A stretch of DNA of 64,000 nucleotides, taken from assembly GCA_949825045.1 (NCBI GenBank), contig OX463827.1, positions 2,564,501-2,628,500 of the forward strand. Reading direction: 5' to 3'. The translations under genes and the position numbers were made by a program. The stretch is from Argyresthia goedartella. Taxonomy: Eukaryota; Arthropoda; Insecta; Lepidoptera; Argyresthiidae. Positions 45,001 to 54,256 of the stretch are shown in pieces. How positions within the stretch are numbered: position 1 is the stretch's first letter; every line of letters starts with the position of its first letter. A model generated the notes under the pieces. It saw only the letters and a list, made by a program, of their open reading frames with translations. It was not told the DNA's origin and did no database searches.

Positions 45001-48000
45001 CCAAATATAGATAGAAGGTAATGTTAGAATTTTATATTTTTGGAAGTAAGGCCGGCAGTTGTTACACATATATTCAAAAATAAGCACAATGTTATTGCAA
45101 TGATAGCTTGTTGCTTAAACAAACTTAACAAAGATTATAAGCGTACTCGTTGCGAACATGTTGTTAACTTAATTGAAGGTAATGTATATGAGAAATGTTC
45201 ATACATACCTACTGTACTCTATGTAAGTAACAATCGGATTGAAATTACTAAGAAAATGTTGTACATGTTTAAACATATGTTAATTACGTTGTCCATTAAT
45301 AAAACATCGAAACTTCATAACAAATCATTTCAACTGAACTCGCGTGTTTGATAATTGGTTTATAAAAGTTTATTTTCGTTATATATTATGTTTTTTACTC
45401 ACCTATATTCTTACCGTTTAACATGATTGATGAATGATTCATGTTTGTTATTCAAATATTGCCTAGATACTGATATGATATATCCTTCGAACTTGGGTAA
45501 CTGGCCCATTAGCTGCTGCTTTGTTAGTGCATTATTCTTTATGCACACAATACACTTTCGACTGAAATCTTCGACCGAAACTGCTGATTTCAGACCTTTT
45601 ACCCAGAACTTGGTCCGGATGTACGTCATTGCCTGCTGGACCGTACCATGTTAGGTTTTTGTGTGTGAATCTGCTATTAATCTTGTAACATGCTGCTTGC
45701 TTGGGATGACTCTCAGCAAATTGTTACCATCCAAGTATGGTTTAAGTTTGATCAAAGAATCTTTGTTTCTAACTTTACCTTTCTTTATCAGATCTTGAAA
45801 TTCTTGACCATATATTAATTTCTAATAGTATCTCAAACAGCTGGCTTCAACATCATTAAATTCAGCAGCACTTAAGATATCGTATCTTCTGTTTTTTTAA
45901 TCTAAAAATCTCTTACACTGAGCCAAATTCCAAATTCCAAATGTCTTTATTACTATTGTAGATATTTACATATACTTAGCAATCGTCATTTTTTGCCACT
46001 TCTCTACATTGGACCACTGTGGGAGAAGAAGGGCGTAGAAACTACAACAGATTGATTTTTAGATCTCTTTTTAAAAATTGCTTATGCTTAACTAATACAT
46101 AATATAATATTTAGTCATTATCATAATTAATAAGCAGGAATAAATAATTACAAAATTATTAACATTGTCCCTTTTTCGACAAAGTCATGGACATAACATG
46201 GATTTTAAATTGCTCAAATGGCAATTTCAAGATCTCCAGAGGTATCTTGTTGTAGTAGAGAATGCATTGACCCTTGAAAGAATTGCTAACCTTCGCGAGT
46301 CTAAACCGGGGCGCAAGTAGTCTGTGATTATTTCTTAGGTTAACATTACAGCTATCGCTAAGTTTGGGAAATTTTGTAAGGTTCTTGCGTACATACATTA
46401 TATTTTCGAAAGTAAATTGACTAGCTACAGTTAGTATGTCTATTTCTTTAAAAAGATGTTTCAAGGAGTCTGTGCGTTTTAAATTATAAATTGTTCGAAT
46501 AGCTCTTTTCTGTAAAATAAAAATAGTTTGAATATCCGCTGCTTTCCCCCACAACAAGATACCATAGGACATGACACTATGGAAGTAACTAAAATATACT
46601 AGCCTAGATGTAGCCACATCCGTGTTTTGTCTGATGTTCCTAACAGCGTAAGCCGCAGAACTTAATTTACCTGCTAATTTTTCTATGTGGGGTCCCCACT
46701 GCAATTTGTTATCAATGGTTATTCCAAGAAACTTCGTGTCATTTACTAATTCTACGTATTGCTGTCCAACACTAAACTGGTCCCAACTTGCCTGACATTT
46801 GGAAGTGAGAATTTGATACATTTGGTTTTATAAGCATTTAACAATAAATTGTTAACTGTGAACCAATTCAAGGTTAAAGATAATACTCTATTGACATCAT
46901 CAAAATCTTCTTTTTGTCCTTCAGCTCTTACTCTTTTCATCCTGAGCATTGATGAAAATCTCTCCCAAATGGATGTTTCTTGCATCAGAGTGTGAAACGA
47001 GTTCTTGCTCTCTAATTATGTGCTTGGGATTGATGTGGGTCTTAGAATCTCAGTGTCCTTGGTCTTCAACCATGCAGGTGCGGTCCACCAAGGTTCATTA
47101 TCTGTCAGATCACTTGCCTTAACGCCTCTTGAGGCGAGATCAGCAGGGTTATCAGCAGACAGGACGTGCCTCCTCCTTTCATTATCTATATTCTGGATAA
47201 TTTCGGAGACTCTATTACCAACGAATAGTTGCCAGTGGCTTGGTTGTGACTGCAACCATGACAGAACCACCATCGAGTCTGTCCAAGCATAGATTCGGTC
47301 CATGTGTATGTTCAACAAATCGGAAATATCTTGCAACAGCTTTGCCAATAAAGCTGCAACGATCAGTTCCAGCCGTGAAACAGTTAATGGTTTCAGAGGG
47401 GCTACCTTTGCTTATGAGGCCAATATTGTGACATGTGACATGAACCACGTCGTGCCCGTCTACAACTCTCACATAAAACACCGCTGCAAGAGCAAGGGTT
47501 GAGCGTCCAGCGAACGCCATTTTGCTCCTATATTATTACTATTCACTTACTAAACTAGGCCTATGGGCTGTGCAGTGTATAAATCTTCATACAAATGATG
47601 CACTTGTCATAACTTAATGCATGCAGCGCTCTGCGGGTCCAATACGTAATAACGTGTTACGAGTGGTGATAAGGTTGCCGCAGCACTGCAGCGCCTCACG
47701 CATGTCTGCGGAGGCCAGGGTTGACGGTTCATTCCATGGAATCATTAGAAAGTGCCCACTGCATCCTGAGTACGGTTGCTGACAGATGGGATTCACCGCT
47801 GCTGCTGCTGGGGCACTAGTTGGGGGTTTCACGGTTGCTTTACATGTGAGATGCACGTTCGAATCTTGACCAATGAGATAATTAATTTATCTTAAGTAGA
47901 TTATCGGACGTTCAGTGTTTCGGATGACAGGTTAAGCTGTAGGTCCCGGCTACTATCGCTACGCGGTAGTGTTCTTAAAACCCTCCATCAACCCGCACTG

Positions 48001-51000
48001 AGCCAGCGTGGTGGAATATGGCTTAATCTTACTCGTATGCGGACAAAGGCCTGTGCCCCTCGGTAGGGTCATTAACGGGCTACGTTTATATTATTTTTTA
48101 AATATTTATTATACAAATTTTTATTGTAATTGATAGTTCAATTTCATCTAAATGTGTACTAATTTAATGTAATATATGGGCACGAGCAGCTCGTAAAAAC
48201 GTTTATTATTATTATAATATATGCGATTTGTGTTAGTTATTATACTTTTGCTTATTTCTGGTGTATACAACTTGTATATTTTTATTAGAAAGCTCCGATT
48301 TCTGAATTGAGATTAACTTACACTAATCAAATACTTAAGTATCGTTCTGTCTCTGCAGATGTCACTAAAAAGAACGTGACAGAACGATACTTATGTAAAA
48401 CCGGATTACTGAATTGAAGTGTCGTGACGTGCCATGACGTGCCATTCTCATAATACTGGGGATAGTTTACCTGTCTGCGCAAACAGATGGCGCTGTTCCC
48501 GATTCCTACATCGCGGTATGGTTTGGTTTACGCCGCAGGATATAAGCTCGCGCTAACAGTTCTACCGTTGTTTTAGTTTCTACTCATAAATACTCTATTT
48601 TTTGATGCCCGTTGCGGGGCTAATATGTAATTAACAGTACATCGACTAAGAATATGGGCATGATGTATTTTGCACAGCACAACCGCTGGATCTATTGTCC
48701 GGGATGACGTCGGTCCACTATGTCATCAATGAGCCGAGCCATGCATTATACTGCCCTCCGCTAACTAAAAGCCACCAGGGGTTGTTCTTGAGTTTTAGAT
48801 GCAATACCAAAAAAAAAAAATACTTCTGAGGTGTAACTTTCAAAAGTCGTAATTAATGTTTCCTATTCGTACGTTTTTTTAATACATAACGGTGCAAATC
48901 CATGATACGACGACGTCATCAAACAGTATTCACTAACAGCATGTTCCGTATGGAGCAAACAGCACTAAAACTATCACCAACCATCCCAGGTTCATGATGC
49001 CATTCCGGGCAATGGGAAATAGCGACCATCACCACTTAAACTTATGATCCATTCGGAACGCTTTGAAAGAGATGATGACCTTGACACTAACAGATAAATA
49101 ATCCAGTATGACCACTTTTTTTTACGTGAATGTAGAGGAAATTTTAATTGCAATCAACAATATGGAGCACCAGGAGTTGCTGGTTGCTTTTTAAAACGTG
49201 ATTGAATCGAAAGAAGATAGCGCTATATATCGATATCGATCGATAATTGATTACGTTGCGGCTAGGAACGCGAAGTAACTCAGCTATTACGACTATCGAA
49301 GTGAAAATGTCTTTGCTGACATGAATCTTATTCAGAATGCATATGTTATCAAATAGGCGAGATCATGGTAATTGCTTCGTATCATACTAAACTCTCTTTC
49401 AACATAATTCACCCGCCCAAAAAAATTCTGCGCCACCCCTATTGACACCATGCATTTCTCATTAATTTTCCTGCAATAATTAAACCACAGTACCTATAAT
49501 CACATTTTTTAACTTCCTCACCATATAATGGCTGGATATATGTACTTATCCAACTATTTAAATGGCATGGATCTAATAGTATTATATCTAATCACAGTAA
49601 AATTACATTTTCAGTTAAAAACAAATAATCACAGTTTAATATGTCGATGATGTAACTATGTAAGATTCACAGTTCTTGGTCCGTAATTGAAGTAAAAATC
49701 ATTTTTGTAAACGCCTGTACGATGATATGTTTGTTTCTAGAACTTTAAATTTAATTTTATTATGTTCTACCGCGAATTTTGGGATTGGTTAACCCCTCGC
49801 ACCCCCAGCCACTTGGCGCCGACACAGCTCGTCCCCCAGGCACACTTAAGCCCGCGCGGCGCGCGACACTTGACTGACGTATCAAGTGATTATGTTGAAA
49901 TGGTAACTCTTAGAACTATGAGAGTGCTAAATATGAGTAGCTAATGAAACCCTCTCTTAGTCAATGCAAAACTAATGTCACAGTGACCTTCCTTTATTAT
50001 TGTACCGACATGAGAATCACAGACATCTATGAAAATGGTCCTTCTCGACACAAATCTAGCAGACATGAGAAAAACATCAACAACATATACATGTTATTTA
50101 ATACCTACGTAATCTAAATAACATTACCCTTTCAAAACAATAAAAACATTAGTGTGTTCTTATATAAACTGTTCAATATTTCAGCGTTTGAAAATTTCCA
50201 AAAATACGGAAATCGAAAGTGTTTTTTTTGAGGCACGTTTGGAATATTTTTTTCTATGAATGACCATAGACAATTGTATCGGATTATAGACTTTGTCTTA
50301 TTGAGCGTCTGGAAAATCTTTAACAGTACCAACATGACAAAAATTGGCCAAAATATACCGGTTTAAAAAAGCGCGGGAGCGAGAGCGTCATATGACGCTT
50401 GGGGGACGGACGGTACTCGAGGCGAGCGTCATATGAGGCTTGGGGGATTGTAAGGTTAAGGCACTAATTGACGCACTATTTTTTGTTATAGCATTCATAA
50501 ATACAAAAGGTCGCCTTCCACTAGCATTAGTATAACTGTACACATCTAAAAGTCAGATCGTGAGTTGTTAAAATGTAGTTCAATATCTCCATTCCTATAA
50601 GAGATAACCGAACCGTGAATTCACCGTGTGTACGCCGCTACCATAATCCACGGTTATCGCTTACGTCCTAAAAGGAGGTTCTGTGGCTTAGCGACTTTTA
50701 AGTTAGCGGAGGGCAGTGTTAGAAATCAGTATTCTCGCTTGTTAGGGGTAGTGGACGCTATGACAAATGGATGTAAAGGACCAAGTCGACCTATCGAGAA
50801 GTAGACTAAATGCGCCGGGATGGTCTGTCCACTCTAAATATCGTCTCCCTTACCACCTTACACCCTTCCCAGCTTATCCTGAAATCCAAGTCGTCGTGCC
50901 CGCTCCCGCAGCTGTGGGTGGCGCTCCGCGGACCGTACGGCGAGGCGGCCGTGCGGGCACGCGTGGCGGAGCACACCTTCGCCGAGGACAGCAGCGACGC

Positions 51001-52008
51001 GCCCCCGCTGCCGCTGCCGCTGGCTGACCCGAGCGACACTAACAGGCTGCTCAGTAACAAGGCGATACACTTCCGGTGAGCCCTACACACATGTGTACCT
51101 AGCCGGGGACAGCAGCGACGCGCCCCCGCTGCCGCTGCCGCTGGCCGACCCGAGCGACACTAACAGGCTGCTCAGCAACAAGGCGATACACTTCCGGTGA
51201 GCCCTACACACATGTGTACCTAGCCGGGGACAGCAGCGACGCGCCCCCGCTGCCGCTGCCGCTGGCCGACCCGAGCGACACTAACAGGCTGCTCAGCAAC
51301 AAGGCGATACACTTCCGGTGAGCCCTACACATATGTATACCTAGCCAGGGACAGCAGCGACGCGCCCCCGCTGCCGCTGCCGCTGGCCGACCCGAGCGAC
51401 ACTAACAGGCTGCTCAGCAACAAGGCGATACACTTCCGGTGAGCCCTACACACATGTGAACATAGCCGGGGACAGCAGCGACGCGTCCCCGCTGCCGCTG
51501 CCGCTGGCCGACCCGAGCGACACTAACAGGCTGCTCAGCAACAAGGCGATACACTTCCGGTGAGCCCTACACACATGTGAACATAGCCGGGGACAGCAGT
51601 GTCGCGCCCCCGCTGCCGCTGCCGCTGGCGCTGGCCGACCCGAGCGACACTAACAGGCTGCTCAGCAAGGCGATACACTTCCGGTCAGTTCTTGTGTAAC
51701 TGGCGGTGGCCAAAAGCGACTTCCGGTCTACATCTATTCAAATACAATTCATGTAAATATCATTCTTGTAGCGACTTGCACGTCTCTGAAGCTGAAACGG
51801 ATTAAAGATTGATGCTCAAATTCCTTCCCGGTCCCGAGCGAGCGACAACCGTATGTTTTTGTCTGCGATCGCCCATCTGTCTTGTTTTAGCTCTGCCCTG
51901 GCGGTACCCCCAAATACTTGTTCCACTTTGGGACCATTTCAATAAACGCTAGTCCTAAGTAAGTATTGTCTTACTTGCAGACTGATCATGTTCCTCGCGT
52001 CGAAGTGA
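35861..52008 (+). CDS. ZFTRAF1: ZFTRAF1 (CYHR1): TRAF-type zinc finger protein, four 3' exons
   Basis: Exons: 35861-36072, 37489-37649, 50873-51075 and 51981-52008, ending TGA. All splice borders are AG/GT and phases fit. The protein reads [20 protein letters not shown] (Cys/His zinc finger), [38 protein letters not shown] joined to [20 protein letters not shown], then [10 protein letters not shown] joined to RLIMFLASK. This order agrees with ZFTRAF1/CYHR1, a cytoplasmic Cys/His-rich protein with an N-terminal RING-like region. That RING region must lie in exons not found in this window. The 13.2-kb intron between exons b and c is filled with retroelements. The gene converges on WDR89. Confidence 0.85.
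36688..37241 (-). pseudogene. RT palm fragment (non-LTR) in ZFTRAF1 intron, B2
   Basis: Counterpart of 12787-13340 with a handful of substitutions (for example [10 protein letters not shown] against LAMLDFSNAF). The same frameshift after SPLLF is present, so the damage predates the block duplication. Confidence 0.7.
37489..37649 (+). CDS. ZFTRAF1: ZFTRAF1 exon b, B2
   Basis: 161 bp, acceptor TTTTCCAG, donor GTACAC, leaving in phase 0. It encodes [20 protein letters not shown] and [20 protein letters not shown]. The KPYRTE motif is intact here; B1 has KPYHME. Confidence 0.85.
37787..37976 (+). repeat. DIRS left inverted terminal repeat, copy 2
   Basis: Reverse complement of 42838-43027 with several mismatches in the GC-rich centre. 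It differs slightly from the copy 1 left terminus (GCTGCG for GCCGCG; CACATCACC for CACACCATC). Confidence 0.9.
38168..39712 (+). pseudogene. DIRS gag-like ORF, copy 2
   Basis: The original ATG (38168) is followed by an extra A that shifts the frame at once; from about 38211 the ORF is open for about 517 codons. It covers the Ser-rich basic segment, the part missing around the copy 1 insertion ([20 protein letters not shown]), a linker, and the RG-rich tail [13 protein letters not shown]. It then runs into RT text ([20 protein letters not shown]) before a stop. The AT-rich Gln segment ([13 protein letters not shown]) precedes the RG tail. Confidence 0.8.
39640..40872 (+). pseudogene. DIRS reverse transcriptase and RNase H, copy 2
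   Basis: RT from [16 protein letters not shown], shift, then [30 protein letters not shown], catalytic [23 protein letters not shown]. RNase H follows after another shift: [77 protein letters not shown]. RNase H is open throughout here, unlike copy 1. The shifts before and after the RT core are shared with copy 1. Confidence 0.85.
40873..41286 (+). pseudogene. DIRS DLFAS/FPPP domain, copy 2
   Basis: Same domain as 21311-21750, about 137 codons from [20 protein letters not shown] to WRCGVGKNT. It is cut off from RNase H by a 2-bp gain (HLLSNK then stop). In DIRS1-like elements this position is often annotated as an adenine methyltransferase-like domain; I infer this by position and the DLFAS and FPPP motifs only. 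Confidence 0.6.
41256..42176 (+). pseudogene. DIRS tyrosine recombinase, copy 2, one nonsense codon
   Basis: Starts [23 protein letters not shown] at 41373-41375 replaces the Trp codon of copy 1 in TRWRNW. The rest is open to the end: [20 protein letters not shown] with the first catalytic Arg, [18 protein letters not shown] with the second, [14 protein letters not shown] then stop. As in copy 1 no tyrosine is present at the end, where this class normally has one. Length about 306 residues. Confidence 0.85.
42700..42804 (+). repeat. DIRS internal complementary region, copy 2
   Basis: Identical layout to 25550-25654: reverse complement of the left outer edge, then of the right outer edge, fused at TTAATAGAG. 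One mismatch (ACCAT against the expected ACTAT) is shared by both copies. Confidence 0.9.
42838..43027 (-). repeat. DIRS right inverted terminal repeat, copy 2
   Basis: Pairs with 37787-37976. It is followed by the outer edge to TATTAA at 43071-43076 and host sequence identical to that right of copy 1. Confidence 0.9.
43077..43877. other. ZFTRAF1 intron DNA, no recognised feature (B2)
   Basis: Counterpart of 25927-26710, with an extra short stretch near 43361-43374. No gene or known repeat was recognised. Confidence 0.5.
43878..44205. repeat. 41-bp minisatellite, 8 units (B2)
   Basis: Same unit as 26711-26915, in eight copies at 41-bp spacing from 43878 to 44165. The last two units carry single changes (GGTATGACATGG, GGTAAGACATGG) not seen in the shorter allele. 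Confidence 0.95.
44456..45056 (-). mobile_element. Extreme 5'-truncated non-LTR insertion, only in block B copy 2
   Basis: Copy 1 (about 27165) has the empty site; the 601-bp insert lies between AGTTGTT repeats at 44449-44455 and 45057-45063. On minus it encodes only the last codons of an RT protein ([53 protein letters not shown]), followed by a short 3' region. Confidence 0.88.
45411..45905 (-). pseudogene. BEL/Pao integrase N-terminal region, B2
   Basis: Counterpart of 27515-28020. The minus strand reads [18 protein letters not shown], then [20 protein letters not shown], then a stop, [17 protein letters not shown] and [20 protein letters not shown]. Confidence 0.7.
45945..46985 (-). pseudogene. 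RT C-terminal fragment (non-LTR), single copy in B2
   Basis: Minus strand: [39 protein letters not shown], then a frameshift near 46785, and [20 protein letters not shown] through [15 protein letters not shown] to LSKKG. It corresponds to the right arm of the block B copy 1 palindrome, in the opposite orientation, and is contiguous with the BEL RNase H piece on its right. Confidence 0.8.
47000..47530 (-). pseudogene. BEL/Pao RNase H region, uninverted (B2)
   Basis: The minus strand runs without interruption from [20 protein letters not shown] through [20 protein letters not shown] and [20 protein letters not shown] to [20 protein letters not shown] and [14 protein letters not shown]. It shows the ancestral order of what is flipped in copy 1. 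A frame change separates the first part from the rest. Confidence 0.82.
47818..48085 (+). repeat. SINE- or RTE-like dispersed repeat (B2)
   Basis: Same as 30985-31285 apart from a deletion at its left end, where GGGGCACTAGTTGGGGG replaces about 35 bp of copy 1. Confidence 0.45.
48240..48560 (+). repeat. Dispersed repeat with 16-bp hairpin (B2)
   Basis: Third copy of the family at 31430-31733. The hairpin TAAGTATCGTTCTGTC (48336-48351) with GACAGAACGATACTTA (48378-48393) is perfect and one pair longer than in copy 1. A 12-bp duplication (CGTGACGTGCCA type) lies near 48423. Confidence 0.7.
48631..50872. other. Unique part of ZFTRAF1 intron b-c; inverted repeats at both ends
   Basis: About 2.2 kb without a recognised gene. 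CTGCCCTCCGCTAACT at 48751-48766 reappears inverted as AGTTAGCGGAGGGCAG at 50701-50716, which may mark a 1.97-kb DNA element. A pair of GCGTCATATGA-type direct repeats lies at about 50387-50445, and a CGATATCGATCGATAA palindromic stretch near 49230. Confidence 0.45.
50873..51075 (+). CDS. ZFTRAF1: ZFTRAF1 exon c
   Basis: 203 bp, acceptor CTTCCCAG, donor GTGAGC, entering in phase 0 and leaving after two bases. It encodes [40 protein letters not shown] and [15 protein letters not shown]. The last 86 bp and donor belong to the first unit of a 121-bp tandem array. Reading past the donor meets TGA at once, so correct splicing at the first donor is needed. Confidence 0.87.
50990..51690 (+). repeat. 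121-bp tandem array duplicating the exon c splice-donor end, 6 units
   Basis: Units start (AGCAGCGACG or variant) at 50990, 51111, 51232, 51353, 51474 and 51595. Each carries the last 86 bp of exon c, its GGTGAGC donor and about 35 bp of intron. Units 2 to 5 keep a perfect donor; the sixth is altered (GGTCAGT) and has small indels. 121 is not a multiple of 3. Confidence 0.95.
51981..52008 (+). CDS. ZFTRAF1: ZFTRAF1 terminal exon d
   Basis: 28 bp including the stop; acceptor ACTTGCAG. It completes the codon left open by exon c and encodes R-LIMFLASK then TGA. The short hydrophobic ending agrees in position and character with the C-terminus of ZFTRAF1. It is far too short to be found without the gene model. 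Confidence 0.85.
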
Positions 52009-53028
52009 TCTACTGTCGAGCCATATCCGCTCAGTCCGTACGACGACAACGAGAACCTGATTTAATACACTCACACGCTACCACTACCACTCCAGTATCA
52101 GCTACTCAGAGACACCTGCGAGAGTCCTGCGGTCGCCGTTATCTGGCACCTTGGCAGTATAAGGCTCGATTCCAATCAAGGAATTATACACCTTGCCTGG
52201 CCTGACGGATATATTCTCTATGTTTTATGACGTGCGATTCTGATTGTTGTAAATTAGAACGTGTTTAAATATAGTTGGTTGGTTTGAAATTGTTATGATA
52301 TTTATCGTCATCCAACTTCAGTTAAAAACATGGACAATATTTTAAATCTCGTGCTAAATGAGGGCTTAGACTTTGACAATGGGTGCTTATTTATCTAAGT
52401 ACGTGATATGTTTAGTGAGTTTGCTGAAACAAGTGCTTATGAGCTGCCCTTTTGATGACTTATGAAAGTAGTAAATCATGGACCCACAATGATCTCATTA
52501 ACAAAAGGAGTTTATAAGAATGTGTTTCTTTACTTTAGAGAGCGATCTATCACAAACGCGTAATTAAAGTGATGTACAGAAGTGGAAGAAATATTTATAT
52601 CTTGCTCACTATTTATTTATGTTTAGTGTACTGGACGACTTTGTTTATATAGACAATCGCCTTACAATAAGTTTGGCGTGATGCCATTAGGAGATTAACA
52701 TATTTTCGAGTACAAAATTTAGCAGAAATGTAGACTTCTTCGGTTTGTTTCTAACCAATTTATCGAGATGATTTTTAGATTTAATTATTTAATTTATAAT
52801 GATTTTGTCTTTTTATTCAGTAATGCGGTAAATTTATTTATAACATCTGGCTGGATAGATATGTCAACAATGGAAAATGCAATATTTTACGGGTTTTTGA
52901 GATTGTGTTGAAGATTACGTGAAGAAGGCATAATTAAAAATATATCTTGATATATATATATAAATAGTTTTTTTTTACTTTCATGATTTTAGTGTCATAC
53001 GTATTTAGGCGACACCAGGCGTGTTCAC
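52009..53028. other. Convergent intergenic DNA after ZFTRAF1
   Basis: AT-rich, presumably ZFTRAF1 3' untranslated region and spacer; a TA run lies near 52950. No gene was recognised. Confidence 0.45.
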
Positions 53029-53552
53029 CTGTCTGTCTTGCGACTTCTATCACACGTGAGTGAGCGAGAAGGAAATACCTTGTTGACTGTCTGTCTTACG
53101 ACTTCTATCACACGTGAGTGAGCGAGAAGGAAATACCTTGTTGACTGTCTGTCTTACGACTTCTATCACACGTGAGTGAGCGAGAAGGAAATACCTTGTT
53201 GACTGTCTGTCTTACGACTTCTATCACACGTGAGTGAGCGAGAAGGAAATACCTTGTTGACTGTCTGTCTTACGACTTCTATCACACGTGAGTGAGCGAG
53301 AAGGAAATACCTTGTTGACTGTCTGTCTTACGACTTCTATCACACGTGAGTGAGCGAGAAGGAAATACCTTGTTGACTGTCTGTCTTACGACTTCTATCA
53401 CACGTGAGTGAGCGAGAAGGAAATACCTTGTTGACTGTCTGTCTTACGACTTCTATCACACGTGAGTGAGCGAGAAGGAAATACCTTGTTGACTGTCTGT
53501 CTTACGACTTCTATCACACGTGAATGAGCGAGAAGGAAATACCTTGTTGACG
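53029..53552. repeat. 58-bp minisatellite between ZFTRAF1 and WDR89, 9 units
   Basis: Units of CGACTTCTATCACACGTGAG followed by TGAGCGAGAAGGAAATACCT and TGTTGACTGTCTGTCTTA start at 53041 and then every 58 bp (53099, 53157 and so on to 53505). Homogeneity is almost complete; only the first and last units vary. Each contains an E-box-like CACGTG. Confidence 0.95.
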
Positions 53553-54118
53553 ACGTCACACAGGTCACTGTGGTTTTGTACTGAATGTTAAAATAATTTA
53601 TTGTAATCAATGGATGTGTGATTGTTGTGAGTGAATCAAAAGTGTCTTTATTTACAATTTTATAGATAATTTGTGTGTTTTCACTAAATTATGGTCATTT
53701 TATCGCGTCATTGTTCAGCTGCAAAGGGTTGGGTATGTCCCACGCGCCTGTATTACGATTGGAAAGATTTGTTCGCAATTATTATATCTTTAAATGAATA
53801 AAGTGGTAAGTTCGATGATTTTTTCTGTGCCATTTCCTATTGATTTAACATTTGAATACCTACACGTCATTGTGTAGGAACGTGTGTAATGCTAAAACTC
53901 GATTGAAGTATTTTAAACAGATTCGAAAGATGCCATCAACTGAACCGAACAAGAACTGTCTTATGTCGCCGTCAGTTTTCTTGTTAGTTAGTTAGTCTAG
54001 ACGCCTTCATAATGAAACCGACCGACCTGTGGTCCTACTGCCTCCTGCCTCCTACTCAACAACAAAAGGCAAACAGTTGGTTGTGTGCGACGTGTGACGC
54101 GACAACATATATTATATA
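53553..54118. other. WDR89 3' flank / 3' untranslated region
   Basis: AT-rich region downstream of the WDR89 stop. Candidate polyadenylation signals on minus (TTTATT in plus view) occur near 53597 and 53646. No other gene is visible. Confidence 0.4.
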
Positions 54119-54256
54119 TTAGTAAGGCTTGTGTCTGTTGAGCCGCAGCTTGTCCAGCGACGCAGTCAGCTTGCTGCCGAGCGTCCCCGCCGGCACGCGG
54201 CCGCGTCTCCAGGCGCTGAGGAGTCCGGCCTCACCCGCCGTGATGAGCACGTCGTT
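54119..54256 (-). CDS. WDR89: WDR89 terminal exon
   Basis: 138 bp including TAA at 54119-54121, acceptor CTTGCAG, entering in phase 0. It encodes NDVLITAGEAGLLSAWRRGR, closing the last propeller blade, and a basic tail ending RLNRHKPY. It is GC-rich compared with its surroundings. Confidence 0.85.
   Translation of the reverse strand, partial: NDVLITAGEAGLLSAWRRGRVPAGTLGSKLTASLDKLRLNRHKPY

Larger units (their letters stand above)
35517..48630. repeat. Segmental duplication block B, copy 2
   Basis: Collinear with 11614-31805. The left boundary cuts directly into the coding end of a jockey-like RT fragment (35265-35516), so the junction is abrupt. This copy is followed by the remaining ZFTRAF1 exons, so it belongs to the apparently complete gene. 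It has the empty sites for both insertions that interrupt DIRS copy 1. Confidence 0.9.

Noticed and set aside
53029..53552. CRISPR array
   Set aside because: Units are head-to-tail with no variable spacers; the window is eukaryotic. It is a minisatellite. The same holds for 26711-26915 and 43878-44205.
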